Positions 1 to 8,098 of a stretch of DNA of 64,000 bases are shown here, piece by piece. Position 1 is the first letter of the stretch; each line of letters opens with the position of its first letter. The notes under the pieces were generated by a model. The model did no database searches and was not told the origin of the DNA. It saw only the letters and a program-made list of their open reading frames with translations. The translations under genes were made by a program, and so were the position numbers. Origin of the DNA: VXYL01 sp965243095 (GTDB lineage: Bacteria; Pseudomonadota; Gammaproteobacteria; Pseudomonadales; Azotimanducaceae). The stretch is from positions 3,968,001 to 4,032,000 of the forward strand of contig OZ251530.1 of the NCBI GenBank assembly GCA_965243095.1, given 5' to 3'.

Positions 1-359
1 AAGGCGGCCAACATGCCGGCTTTGGCGGCGAGCGGCATGTAGGTGCTGTCGATGTGCCAGCCTTCGTTGCCCCGCTGCAGGCGGAACGCCTCGTCCTTGG
101 CGGTGGTGATGGTGCCGTCGCGCCGCTCGTTGGAGATGCGCCCGGACGCCCGGCCTTCCATGCGGTCGCCGAAGCGGTATGCGAACGCCCGTTGCGCCTC
201 GTCGTCCAGATGCTGGTTCGGAAACACCAGCACGCCGTAGCGCAGGAACGCCGGGTGGATCTGGGCCCAGATGGCGTCGTCCACGCGGCGCAAGTCCACG
301 TCGGTTACCACCGCGCCGAGGGTTGCGTCGATTGGCGTGAAGGTGGGGTTGTCGCTCAT
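1..359 (-). CDS. TauD/TfdA-family Fe(II)/2-oxoglutarate dioxygenase, 5' part only
   Basis: About 119 N-terminal residues are present; the rest lies outside the window. The ATG is preceded by AGGAG with a good spacer. The protein opens MSDNPTFTPIDATLGAVVTD, a typical TauD-type start. It carries the iron-binding HxD motif in WHIDST (about H102, D104), so the metal site is beginning as in active members. The family couples 2-oxoglutarate decarboxylation to hydroxylation of small substrates such as sulfonates, phenoxyacids or carnitine-type compounds. The substrate cannot be assigned, because the C-terminal half with the distal histidine and 2OG-binding arginine is missing. Family call firm, substrate unknown. 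Confidence 0.85.
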   Translation of the reverse strand, partial: MSDNPTFTPIDATLGAVVTDVDLRRVDDAIWAQIHPAFLRYGVLVFPNQHLDDEAQRAFAYRFGDRMEGRASGRISNERRDGTITTAKDEAFRLQRGNEGWHIDSTYMPLAAKAGMLAA

Positions 360-440
360 TGGCGTCTCCTTAAGGTGCCCAAGGACGTGCGGCGGATTGT
401 AAACCGCGCCGCGGCAAAGGACTAGCGCGGTGCCGCGCGT

Positions 441-554
441 GGGTGTGCGACATTTGGTGGCATCTGCTCGGCACGTCCTGGGAGCGCGGGCGTCTCGCCC
501 GCATTCTGGTTCGAGGATGTTCACCTAGTGCGGGCGAGACGCCCGCGCTCCTAG
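441..554. repeat. Dispersed palindromic repeat, copy a
   Basis: Two arms, GGGAGCGCGGGCGTCTCGCC (from 480) and its reverse complement (529-552), are separated by about 25 bases and would form a long hairpin. The same arms recur near 40190, 56590 and 62510-62655. A leader with TGTGCGACA precedes this copy, as at several others. It lies between the divergent dioxygenase and the 88-aa protein gene. It is a REP/BIME-like or non-autonomous mobile element; no transposase is nearby. Confidence 0.8.
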
Positions 555-596
555 GGCCTGTGGCATGATCGGGAACTTGCGCGCCGCACCAAGCCC

Positions 597-863
597 ATGA
601 ACCGCAACTCGTCGAGCAACGCCACCGCCCCCTCGCCGGAGGACGCCGCGCCGATCGATCCCGCGTGGATCGCCGATTTCGAGGCGGCGCGCAAGCGGCC
701 GCTGGCGCTGCGGTGGCGTTACTCGTTCATCAAGACCTACAAGCCGGTGTTGGACGACGCGAAGTACCGCTCCTTCGACACGATGGAGGAATACCGCAAC
801 TGGTGCGAGGAGAATCTGCCGGAGTGGCTGGGCTATGGGCGCATTCACATATCCCCAGGCTGA
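597..863 (+). CDS. Hypothetical small protein paired with nucleotidyltransferase
   Basis: An 88-residue soluble protein with no signal or membrane segment. The first 20 residues are low-complexity. The rest is tryptophan- and tyrosine-rich, including KTYKPVLDDAKYRSFDTMEE and NWCEENLPEWLGYG. I do not recognise a catalytic motif. The next gene starts 29 bases before this one ends, so the two are translationally coupled. Small acidic or aromatic proteins coupled to minimal nucleotidyltransferases often form two-component, toxin-antitoxin-like modules; that role is inference from layout only. Confidence 0.7.
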   Translation: MNRNSSSNATAPSPEDAAPIDPAWIADFEAARKRPLALRWRYSFIKTYKPVLDDAKYRSFDTMEEYRNWCEENLPEWLGYGRIHISPG

Positions 864-1314
864 GGAAATCCGCGACGCGCTGCAACGCCACGGCGTGCAA
901 TACCTGTTCATCGGCAAGTCCGGCGCGATACTCCACGGCTATCCCGACACCACCCAAGACGCCGACCTCTTTGTGCGTCGCCAACCCGAAAACGGCAGCG
1001 CGCTGGTGGCCGCGCTGCGGGATTTGGGATTCGCGATCACCGCGGGACAGCGTGCGGAGATCGTGCGGGGCAAGGATTTCGTGCAGCTCAAGGACGGCCC
1101 GTTCGATCTGGACTTGGTGTTCGCTCCGGACGGCATCGAGACGTTCGAAGACGCCTATCGGCGGCGCGTGGAGGTGGATGGCTTCCCGGTGTGCTCGCTC
1201 GACGACATCATCGCCAGCAAGGTGGCGTCGAACCGGCAAAAGGACCGCGAGTCGCTGCCGAGGCTGCGGGCGTTCCGCGACCATCTGCGGCGCAACCGCA
1301 ACGCTAGGGATTGA
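835..1314 (+). CDS. Minimal nucleotidyltransferase (AbiEii/DUF6036-like)
   Basis: A 159-aa protein of the DNA polymerase beta-like nucleotidyltransferase fold. Residues about 25-45 read FIGKSGAILHGYPDTTQDAD: a glycine/serine loop followed by a DxD-type acidic pair for metal binding. FDLDLVF (about 90-96) supplies a further acidic residue. The family transfers NMP groups to proteins or RNAs and includes AbiEii-type toxins. The gene overlaps the preceding 88-aa gene by 29 bases. No helix-turn-helix antitoxin is visible, so a toxin role is possible but unproven. Confidence 0.75.
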   Translation: MGAFTYPQAEEIRDALQRHGVQYLFIGKSGAILHGYPDTTQDADLFVRRQPENGSALVAALRDLGFAITAGQRAEIVRGKDFVQLKDGPFDLDLVFAPDGIETFEDAYRRRVEVDGFPVCSLDDIIASKVASNRQKDRESLPRLRAFRDHLRRNRNARD

Positions 1315-1370
1315 GGGAGGCGTTAAACCGGCGTCGCCTGCTAGGGCGCCGTGGGCCTACTGCTCCACGG

Positions 1371-1452
1371 TGTTGCCAGCACGATGAGGCCCACCGCGAC
1401 GCTGAGTGGCGCTTCGGTTCCGCGGTGACGGTGTCGAAGGCGGCCGTTGCAG
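1371..1452 (-). pseudogene. Fragment of cobT (about 82 bp)
   Basis: The top-strand sequence here matches the intact cobT gene at 6391-6474 over about 82 bases, with roughly eight substitutions and two single-base gaps. It is in the same orientation and encodes the core AAFDTVTAE...SVAVG region. It is too short to be functional and is flanked by unrelated genes. It therefore looks like a recombination scar. With intact cobT it forms direct repeats around the four-gene operon at 1489-4804. Confidence 0.75.
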
Positions 1453-1488
1453 CCGAGTCGGCTTTCGCTGGCAAAGGCGAGTGCCCGG

Positions 1489-2943
1489 TCACAACTTGAG
1501 GGTTGTGTTGTCGTCCTCCATCCACGCGTCGAACGTCTCGAAGTCGCTCCAGGGCAGGTCTCCGCCATACGCCGCGGCAATTTCGCACAGGCCGTTGAGG
1601 AACCCGTCCACGTCTTCGACTCCATAGTTGGTTCGGAGTTGGTCGAACGCGGACCGCAACAAGCGCTCTTTTTCAACCGCATGTTCTCGCAGCATGCGTT
1701 CAAGCTCAGTGGCGTTGGCACATATCTCTCGAATGGCCTCCTTGCACTGACGTTGTATATCTTCATGGCGGCGCCAATCATCGGCGTCTTGGATGATCTC
1801 CCCGATGATGCTCCTAGCCATGAGGTCCGCAGCCATCCCGCCAACCAACCCACCCAACATCCCGCCTAGCACCGTGCCCACAATCGGTACGGCGGATCCA
1901 AGCGTGGCACCGGCGGCGGCACCAGCAACGGCACCGCCTGCACTGCCAGCGACGTTGGCGACGTTTACCACGGCATTCTTGGTGAACTGCTGCCAAGAAA
2001 TCGAGTTGTCGACGGCTGCCCGGTAGAAGTCGGGCACGCACATGACCGCGGCCGTCACGCTGTTTGTTATGACGTTGGAGCGCAGGAGCTTGCTCACATG
2101 GTTGCCCGCCGCTGCTCCCGACACCCTTTTTCCTAGAGACGCTGTGGCAACGCCTTCAATAACACTCTTGCCGATTCGCGTACGGGCAATAGGGCGCACT
2201 ACTTGCCGAGCCGCGACGGTACCCTTGGCGGCCATTTTTGTCCGCAGCAGTTGGGAACTAATCACATGCGACACGAGTGCCGCAGATCCGTCTCTTAGCG
2301 CCGGTTGAAACGCCGCCTTGATGGCGTCCGTTCCGTCTTTCCCATCCCGACGCTCCCGCCAATAGTTGCAAGCGAAGGACGCCCCAAACATGCCGCTCGC
2401 GTACGAAGCGCCAGTCTTGAGATCCAACTTCAACGATTCTGTGTTGCCGGGTCGGGCGACGTCTCGCGCTTGTCGGTAGGTCAACCGTCCTCTCTTGATG
2501 ATCTTCTCGGCATCGGCTGGGTTCTTGTGGCCGGGCACTCGTCCCTCGCTGATGCGTTCGCGCATCAGTTCCACACACTGAGGGTACTGTTCTTTGGGCA
2601 CTTCCAGCGCTTGTCCCGGGTAGCGGTAGCCGCCACCGTTCGGGTCGAAGGCGGCGTTGATCGTGGATGAGGCATCTTTGTAGTACTTCGACTGTACCAA
2701 GATGCCATCGACCACCCGGTCTGGTCCGCGAAGTTCATTAGACTTGCCGATCACCTTGGCATCTTTGCCGCTCAACCGGTCGGCGATCGTGTTCGCGTCC
2801 TCCGCGGCGAAGCCGTGGCCGCCCTTCGTGTGGTACTTCGCGATCTGCGTTCGCTCCAAAGCGGCCGCGTCAATCGGCGGAGCGCTGACTTTGACCTCCT
2901 TGGGGCTGCCGTCGCCTTTCCGCTCTCGAGTTTTCTTGCTCAC
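1489..2943 (-). CDS. Putative nuclease-like N-terminus fused to glycine-zipper membrane domain, hypothetical
   Basis: About 484 residues. I chose the GTG at 2943 because AAGAGGA lies 5 bases upstream; a TTG at 2976 would add 11 residues. The N-terminal 150 residues are soluble and contain GPDRVVDGILVQSKYYKD, whose D...QxK spacing resembles the Mrr-type variant of the PD-(D/E)XK nuclease core. The middle third is rich in Gly/Ala small-residue motifs (GSAGGAVAGAAAGATLGSA and GTVLGGMLGGLVGGMAADL), which look like glycine-zipper helices able to insert in membranes. The C-terminus is charged and helical. It is the last gene of a reverse-strand operon with the 332-aa membrane protein, TerB-like and CxxCxxCC proteins. 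I do not recognise a characterised homologue; nuclease and membrane roles are inference. Confidence 0.7.
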   Translation of the reverse strand: MSKKTRERKGDGSPKEVKVSAPPIDAAALERTQIAKYHTKGGHGFAAEDANTIADRLSGKDAKVIGKSNELRGPDRVVDGILVQSKYYKDASSTINAAFDPNGGGYRYPGQALEVPKEQYPQCVELMRERISEGRVPGHKNPADAEKIIKRGRLTYRQARDVARPGNTESLKLDLKTGASYASGMFGASFACNYWRERRDGKDGTDAIKAAFQPALRDGSAALVSHVISSQLLRTKMAAKGTVAARQVVRPIARTRIGKSVIEGVATASLGKRVSGAAAGNHVSKLLRSNVITNSVTAAVMCVPDFYRAAVDNSISWQQFTKNAVVNVANVAGSAGGAVAGAAAGATLGSAVPIVGTVLGGMLGGLVGGMAADLMARSIIGEIIQDADDWRRHEDIQRQCKEAIREICANATELERMLREHAVEKERLLRSAFDQLRTNYGVEDVDGFLNGLCEIAAAYGGDLPWSDFETFDAWMEDDNTTLKL

Positions 2944-2976
2944 TAAAATCCTCTTGGGCCGCCACTCATGCGACAA

Positions 2977-3975
2977 TCACATGAGGTTGATCGTCTCTAT
3001 GTACGCATTGGCGTCTCCTATCGCCTTGCGAATTTCCTTCGTCACCACGCCATCGTCGTCCAACAGCGGCGCCTCGGACACCGTATGAGCCGTCTTCGCC
3101 AAGGTCACGGCGCGAGCGACTATGCGTTTTTCCCTCGGATCGTAAGTGGAGTAGTCGTCGTTGGCCGCAACGAGCGGAACCAGCAGGATTAGTGCGCCCT
3201 CCAAGTAGGTCTGTAGCCCCTGCAGCACATGCTGAGTTTCCTCGGCCATGCCGGTTATGGACTTGGTGGCAACCATAGCGGTCTTCATGGCTTCCTCGGC
3301 GGCCTTCGCTTTCGCGAGGTTCGATTTGGCTTCCTCCAGTGCATCGTCCGCCTTGCTCGCCGCCCACAAACCGCCGACCAGCAGCACGGGTGCCGCCACT
3401 ATGCCGCCCAACACGGCTGTTCCACCAGCAACGCCAAAGCCGCCCGCCGCCAGCGAGCCGCCACCGAGCCATGCCAACGTGGCGCTTTTGGCGGCAGCGC
3501 CGGAGAGCCCGGCGATTGCCGTACCTGTTGAGGCCGTTCCGAGGAAGCCAACCGTGCCGTAGGTTGCCAACCCGGCCAGCGCACCGAACCCCAGCGCCTC
3601 GGCGCTCCGAGAAACCATCTCCTCCATCGTGACCACGGTTTGCTCTATGCGGGTGAACTCGACCTCAAGGTCAATGGCATCGTCTTGGGCGCTCAGGCCT
3701 GCGTAGTCGACGTTCTTCATCTTCTTGAAGGTGTCCACGAACGGCTTCAACCCGCTTTCGTGCAGTTGGATTTTTTGCCGGCCGAGATTGGTCATGGCAT
3801 CTTTGGTGCGCTTGCGCTCCCGGTTCAACGCTTTCCTTCCATCCCCGACGATCCGCTTGGCCTTTTTGTTCTTGCCCTTCGCTTCGTCGAAGTCGCTTTT
3901 TGCGGATATGCCGGCACCAATGCCGACAGCCCCAGCCGCGACTGCGGCGCCGATCAGTATCAGTGGTAGTGGCAT
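2977..3975 (-). CDS. Hypothetical glycine-zipper membrane protein
   Basis: A 332-aa protein with GGAGG before its ATG. A hydrophobic N-terminal helix (LILIGAAVAAGAVGIGAGIS) is followed by a charged coiled-coil-like segment (about 25-110). Then comes a long run of Gly/Ala-rich hydrophobic segments (about 120-205) resembling the inter-helix packing of small-molecule or pore-forming membrane proteins, and a second helical region to the C-terminus. No enzyme motif is visible. Its stop codon abuts the next gene start on the same strand, so co-translation with the 484-aa protein is likely. Function unknown; a membrane partner of the operon products is the simplest reading. Confidence 0.7.
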   Translation of the reverse strand: MPLPLILIGAAVAAGAVGIGAGISAKSDFDEAKGKNKKAKRIVGDGRKALNRERKRTKDAMTNLGRQKIQLHESGLKPFVDTFKKMKNVDYAGLSAQDDAIDLEVEFTRIEQTVVTMEEMVSRSAEALGFGALAGLATYGTVGFLGTASTGTAIAGLSGAAAKSATLAWLGGGSLAAGGFGVAGGTAVLGGIVAAPVLLVGGLWAASKADDALEEAKSNLAKAKAAEEAMKTAMVATKSITGMAEETQHVLQGLQTYLEGALILLVPLVAANDDYSTYDPREKRIVARAVTLAKTAHTVSEAPLLDDDGVVTKEIRKAIGDANAYIETINLM

Positions 3976-4040
3976 GCGTTCAATCCTCCAAATGGTGTGC
4001 TCCGCTCAAACAAGCGTTTGGTCGCTCGTTGGAGCGCGGT

Positions 4041-4433
4041 TCAGCCTTCCATCAACTCGCGTGCTTCTCTCATCAAGAGAAGCTGGCGCTTCACCCAAGA
4101 CTGGACAGCCAACAGCATGTTGTCCTCCCTTGGCGCAAGCGCGTTGGCCAGATCTTGCGCCAATTGGGATTCCGCCGGGTCGAAATCGTCGTTCGCGTAG
4201 CCGATCCCCACGATCTCGAGCAAGAACACCACCCGGCTCAGGCGGTCGTCGAAAAGGGCGGAGAGTTGGTCGATCGGCACGTCTTCGGCTTCGACGCCGG
4301 GCAGCGCTTGGTCGCGCAGCACATCCAAACGGACCAACTCCTCGCTGGCGATCGAACCGTCGGCTCGCATCATCTCGTAGGCGTAGTGCAGCAAGGCACC
4401 CTGCTGCCGCTCATTCAGGTATTGCACGAACAA
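4041..4433 (-). CDS. TerB-like protein
   Basis: A 130-aa all-helical acidic protein. The start is TTG, supported by AAGGAG seven bases upstream. Residues about 10-40 (QQGALLHYAYEMMRADGSIA followed by SEELVRLDVL) match the TerB/DUF533-like signature, in which acidic residues in a helix pair bind metal. TerB-fold proteins sit in tellurite-resistance, membrane-stress and phage-defence gene clusters, usually beside membrane proteins, as here. Tellurite resistance itself should not be assumed: no TerC, TerD or TerZ gene is present. It is the second gene of the operon. Confidence 0.75.
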   Translation of the reverse strand: MFVQYLNERQQGALLHYAYEMMRADGSIASEELVRLDVLRDQALPGVEAEDVPIDQLSALFDDRLSRVVFLLEIVGIGYANDDFDPAESQLAQDLANALAPREDNMLLAVQSWVKRQLLLMREARELMEG

Positions 4434-4472
4434 TGTCGATCTCCTTGGAGTTTCTTGCAGGTGGAAAGCGCG

Positions 4473-4804
4473 TCACGCGCGCAGCTCGTCGCAGGCCTGT
4501 AGGTTCAAGGCCACATACTCCGGCCAGGACAGGTGGTTGCTAAACGCGCTGAACATGTCGGAGACGCGACAGATCGTCGGCCGCGTCTCGTAGATGCGGC
4601 AAAGATTGGTGTTCAAGTCGAGATGGCGGCAAACGCCATCGCCACGGTCAAGTTGGGCGTAGAGGGCGGACTTGGCTAGGTTGCGGCAGCATGCGCCGCA
4701 GCGTGTGCAGGGAAAGGCGTCCCTAGCGTGCGCCTGTGCCCCGACATCGGAAACGGACTCCGGGCATGCGGGGGGGGGGGGGGGGGGGGGGTAATGGCCT
4801 CCAT
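4473..4804 (-). CDS. YkgJ-family CxxCxxCC protein, frame interrupted at a poly-C tract
   Basis: The frame ending at 4473 encodes FPCTRCGACCRNLAKS and later VCRHLD, LCRIYETRPTICR: the zinc/iron-chelating CxxCxxCC fold of YkgJ proteins. No ATG, GTG or TTG occurs in that frame between the cysteine core and the C22 tract (4770-4791). The only nearby start is the ATG at 4804 (MEAIT), upstream of the tract. With 22 C residues that ATG reads out of frame; with 20 or 23 it would read straight into the cysteine domain. It is the first gene of the TerB/membrane-protein operon, 40 bases before TerB. Either a phase-variable gene in its OFF state or a homopolymer miscount. Confidence 0.65.
4770..4791 (-). 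repeat. Poly-C tract (22 C on the coding strand)
   Basis: Twenty-two consecutive G on the top strand are C on the coding strand of the CxxCxxCC gene. The tract begins 10 bases after the first base of the ATG at 4804. Such a tract is expected to change length by slipped-strand mispairing, and here it decides the reading frame. Confidence 0.9.
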
Positions 4805-4811
4805 ACCCGTA

Positions 4812-4862
4812 GCGTGGCAGCGGCCCACAGCCTTGTCAAGGGTTTTTTTACATTTTTTTTCG
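4812..4862 (-). promoter_or_regulatory. Probable promoter of the four-gene operon
   Basis: On the reverse strand a perfect TTGACA (-35, bases 4839-4834) is preceded by two A-tracts (4843-4861) that look like an UP element. The -10 is weak (CACGCT at 17-base spacing). The start site would fall very close to the ATG at 4804, giving a short leader. Confidence 0.45.
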
Positions 4863-5034
4863 CCCACGTCAGCGGCAGTCCGGCCAAGCGGGTCCGTTCC
4901 GCAACGCTGGTCGCCTGTTCGACCCTGGACCAACTACGCGACGGGGCATGTGCCAAGGCGGCTCGCCGATGTGCAGAACCACCGGCAGCACCGGCCGTCG
5001 CCCATCGGAATCTGGAGCGGCTGTGCCGACCGTC

Positions 5035-6846
5035 CTACTGCTCCACCTCGAACAGCGCCGCTAGCTGATCCGTGATGGCGCCGCCGAGTTGCTCGGCGTC
5101 GGTGATGGTGACGGCGCGTTTGTAGTGGTGGGTCACGTCGTGGCCGATGCCGATGGCGATGAGTTCCACCGGCGAGTGGTTCTCGATGGTCTCGATGGCG
5201 TATTTCAGGTGTTGTTCCAAGTAGCTGCTCGGGTTCACCAGCAGGGTCGAGTTGTCCACCGGCAGGCCGTCGGAGATCACCATCAGCACCTTGCGCTGCT
5301 CGTGGCGAACCACCAGGCGGTTGTGCGCCCAGATCAACGCTTCGCCGTCGATGTTCTCCTTGAGCAGCTCCTCGCGCATCATCAGGCCGAGGTTGCGGCG
5401 GGCGTGGCGCCACGGGTCGTCGGCGGCTTTGTAGATGATATGGCGCAAGTCGTTCAAGCGGCCGGGGTTCGGCGGTTTGCCGGCGCGGATCCACTCGTCG
5501 CGGGATTGGCCGCCGCGCCAAGCGCGGGTGGTGAAGCCGAGGATTTCCACGCGCACCGAGCAGCGTTCGAGAGTGCGGCCGAGGATGTCGCCGCACACCG
5601 CGGCGATGGTGATGGAGCGGCCGCGCATGGAGCCGGAGCTGTCGATGAGCAGCGTAACAACGGTGTCGCGGAACTGGGTTTGCTTCTCCTGCTTGAAGGC
5701 GAGCGGATTCATGGGGTCCACCACCACTTGCGGCAGGCGCGAGGTGTCGAGGATGCCCTCGTCCAAGTCGAACTCCCACGAGCGGTTCTGCTTGGCGAGC
5801 AGCCGCCGCTGCAGCCGGTTGGCGAGCTTCGAGGTGGCGTGCTGCAAGGCCAGCATTTGCTGATCGAGCAGTTGCCGCAGGCGCAGGAGCTCGTCCGGCT
5901 CGCACAGGTCTTCGGCGCGCACCACTTCGTCGAACCGTTCCGCGAAGGCTTGGTAGTTGTGGTCGACGCGGATGCGGCCGGCGTCGTCCGGCAGGTGGTT
6001 GGGGGCTTCGTCGGGTTCGCTGTCCGCGCCGAGCTCCTCTTGGTCGAAATCGGCGTCCATCTCCACCGCGGTGGATTCCCCGTCGCCTTCCTCGTCGCCG
6101 AGGGAATCTTCGTCCAGCGTCACGTCCTCCGGGGCGAACTCGGCGTCCGGCTCGGCGCCGTCCTCCACGGTTTCCGCTTCGTTGTCGTTTTCCTGCATCT
6201 CCGGCAGGTCTTCGAGTTCGGCGGCGAAGCCCAGATCCGCGAGCAGGGAACGGCAGCGGCCGGCGAACTCGCCTTGGTCGTAGACGCACTCGGCGAGGGA
6301 ATCGATGTGGGCGCCGGCGCGCTCCTCCACGAAGTCGCGCCAAAAGCGCACGACGTTTTCCGCGGAGGGCGGCAGCGGCCGGCCGGTGAGGCGTTGCCGC
6401 ACGATCAGGCCCACCGCGACGCTGAGCGGCGCTTCGGTTTCCGCGGTTACGGTGTCGAAAGCCGCCTGTTTGCACACGGCCTCCAACGCCGCTTCCAAAT
6501 TGCGCGCCACGCCCTCCATGCGCAGCGAGCCGATGGAGGCCACGCGGGCGTCCTCCACCCACTCGAACATCTCCTGCGCCGGGCCGGCGCGGGGCGCGTT
6601 GCGGGCGTGAACGCCGTCGTCGTGGTAGCGCATCTTCAGCGCGAATTCGTCGCCGACGCCGCGCAGGGCGTTCAGCTCCTGAGCGTCGCAACCGACGTTC
6701 GGCAAGGGCACATGGATGTTCTGCCCGCGCAGGCCGGCCGCGCCTTTGCCGAAGGTGACATCCAGTTCGTCGTTCTCGGCGATGGCGCGCAGCGTGGCGG
6801 CGGTGGCGCGCTTGTAGGTTTCCAGCGCTTCGCTAGGGTCGGGCAT
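5035..6846 (-). CDS. cobT: Cobaltochelatase subunit CobT-like, VWA protein
   Basis: A 603-aa protein. The N-terminal 220 residues match CobT, followed by a very acidic linker (about 225-320, Glu/Asp-rich). A C-terminal von Willebrand A domain has the MIDAS motif LLIDSSGSMRG (DxSxS). CobT and CobS form the AAA+ chaperone-like complex that, with CobN, inserts cobalt into hydrogenobyrinic acid diamide during aerobic cobalamin synthesis. cobS lies 20 bases upstream on the same strand. No cobN or other cob gene is in the window, so a CobST-type complex acting on another client remains possible. A scrap of this gene lies at 1371-1452. Confidence 0.9.
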   Translation of the reverse strand: MPDPSEALETYKRATAATLRAIAENDELDVTFGKGAAGLRGQNIHVPLPNVGCDAQELNALRGVGDEFALKMRYHDDGVHARNAPRAGPAQEMFEWVEDARVASIGSLRMEGVARNLEAALEAVCKQAAFDTVTAETEAPLSVAVGLIVRQRLTGRPLPPSAENVVRFWRDFVEERAGAHIDSLAECVYDQGEFAGRCRSLLADLGFAAELEDLPEMQENDNEAETVEDGAEPDAEFAPEDVTLDEDSLGDEEGDGESTAVEMDADFDQEELGADSEPDEAPNHLPDDAGRIRVDHNYQAFAERFDEVVRAEDLCEPDELLRLRQLLDQQMLALQHATSKLANRLQRRLLAKQNRSWEFDLDEGILDTSRLPQVVVDPMNPLAFKQEKQTQFRDTVVTLLIDSSGSMRGRSITIAAVCGDILGRTLERCSVRVEILGFTTRAWRGGQSRDEWIRAGKPPNPGRLNDLRHIIYKAADDPWRHARRNLGLMMREELLKENIDGEALIWAHNRLVVRHEQRKVLMVISDGLPVDNSTLLVNPSSYLEQHLKYAIETIENHSPVELIAIGIGHDVTHHYKRAVTITDAEQLGGAITDQLAALFEVEQ

Positions 6847-6866
6847 TTGTTGCTAGCGCGCGACGG

Positions 6867-7877
6867 TCACGCCTTCAAGGTGACGCCGCGGCTGGCGTCG
6901 CCCAAGTCCTCGCCGATGCAGCGCTGGTAGTACTCGGCCACGATGGGACGTTCGAGCTCGTCGCACTTGTTCAGGAACGAGACGCGGAAGCCGAAGCCCA
7001 CGTCGCGGAAGATGTCCGCGTTCTCCGCCCAGGTGAGCACCGTGCGCGGCGACATCAACACCGAAATGTCGCCGTTGACGAAGCCTTTGCGGGTGAGATC
7101 CGCCACCGCCACCATGTTCGAGATCATGCGCCGGCCGTCTTCCACGTCCTGCCACGCCTTGGCTTTGCCGAACACGATGTCCACTTCCATGTCGTGCGGC
7201 AGGTAGTTGAGGGTGGTGACGATGTTCCAGCGATCCATCTGCCCTTGGTTGATCTGCTGGGTGCCGTGGTAGAGGCCGGTGGTGTCGCCGAGGCCCACGG
7301 TGTTGGTGGTGGAAAACAAGCGAAACGCCGCGTGCGGGCGCACGATGCGGTTTTGATCGAGCAGCGTCAGCTTGCCTTCCACTTCCAACACGCGCTGGAT
7401 GACGAACATCACGTCCGGGCGGCCGGCGTCGTACTCGTCGAACACCAGCGCGGTGGGGTGTTGCAGCGCCCACGGCAGGATGCCTTCCTTGAAGGCGGTG
7501 ATCTGCTTGCCGTCCTCGATGACGATGGCGTCCTTGCCGATGAGATCGATGCGGCTGATGTGGCTGTCCAGATTGACGCGCACGCACGGCCAGTTGAGGC
7601 GCGCCGCCACCTGCTCGATGTGCGTGGACTTGCCGGTGCCGTGGTAGCCCTGAATCATCACCCGGCGGTTGTGGGCGAAGCCAGCGAGGATGGCCAGGGT
7701 GGTGTCCGGGTCGAAGCGGTAGTCGTCGTCGATGTCCGGCACGTGATCCGTGCGCAGGCGGAACGCCGGCACTTGCAGATCCTGCTCCAAGCCGAACTGT
7801 TCGCGGGCGCTCACGGTGGCGTCCGGCAGCATTTCCGGCGACAGCGCCGAGGAGGTTGTCGAGTCCGCCTGGCTCAT
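6867..7877 (-). CDS. cobS: Cobaltochelatase subunit CobS-like AAA+ ATPase
   Basis: 336 residues from the ATG at 7877 (MSQADSTTSS). The open frame runs further upstream, but this start gives the family length. An N-terminal CobS segment is followed by a MoxR-type AAA+ core: Walker A GYHGTGKSTH, Walker B ALVFDEYDAG, and sensor 1 in FSTTNTVGLGDTTG. CobS hexamers hydrolyse ATP and dock with CobT to drive metal chelation. The gene lies 20 bases before cobT, consistent with a two-gene operon. It is divergent from the ABC binding protein at 8099 across 220 bases that must hold both promoters. Confidence 0.92.
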   Translation of the reverse strand: MSQADSTTSSALSPEMLPDATVSAREQFGLEQDLQVPAFRLRTDHVPDIDDDYRFDPDTTLAILAGFAHNRRVMIQGYHGTGKSTHIEQVAARLNWPCVRVNLDSHISRIDLIGKDAIVIEDGKQITAFKEGILPWALQHPTALVFDEYDAGRPDVMFVIQRVLEVEGKLTLLDQNRIVRPHAAFRLFSTTNTVGLGDTTGLYHGTQQINQGQMDRWNIVTTLNYLPHDMEVDIVFGKAKAWQDVEDGRRMISNMVAVADLTRKGFVNGDISVLMSPRTVLTWAENADIFRDVGFGFRVSFLNKCDELERPIVAEYYQRCIGEDLGDASRGVTLKA

Positions 7878-8098
7878 GCGCGTGCGGGCGTTGAAACGGG
7901 CTCTGCCACCGGAGGTCGTCCTTGTTGCGTGGTGCGGGAACGTCCACCGCCAACGCCGGAAGACATCCACGCACATTATTACACGAGCCGCCGAGGCTTC
8001 CGCGCCATGCCGCCGGCAGCGCGGCGGTCTGTAATACACTTCCGTTTTCTCAACGCCGCCCGCCGCTTGGCGGCAGCACGGATGCAAGGAGCCTGCCA

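Noticed and set aside
4041..4433. Tellurite resistance operon
   Set aside because: Only a TerB-like fold is present; no TerC, TerD or TerZ genes adjoin it.
4676..4933. 85-aa ORF reading straight through the C22 tract from the upstream start
   Set aside because: Beyond the tract its sequence is a shifted shadow of the CxxCxxCC domain with no motif of its own.
5035..7877. Complete cobalamin biosynthesis cluster
   Set aside because: Only cobS and cobT are present; cobN and the other cob genes are not in the window.
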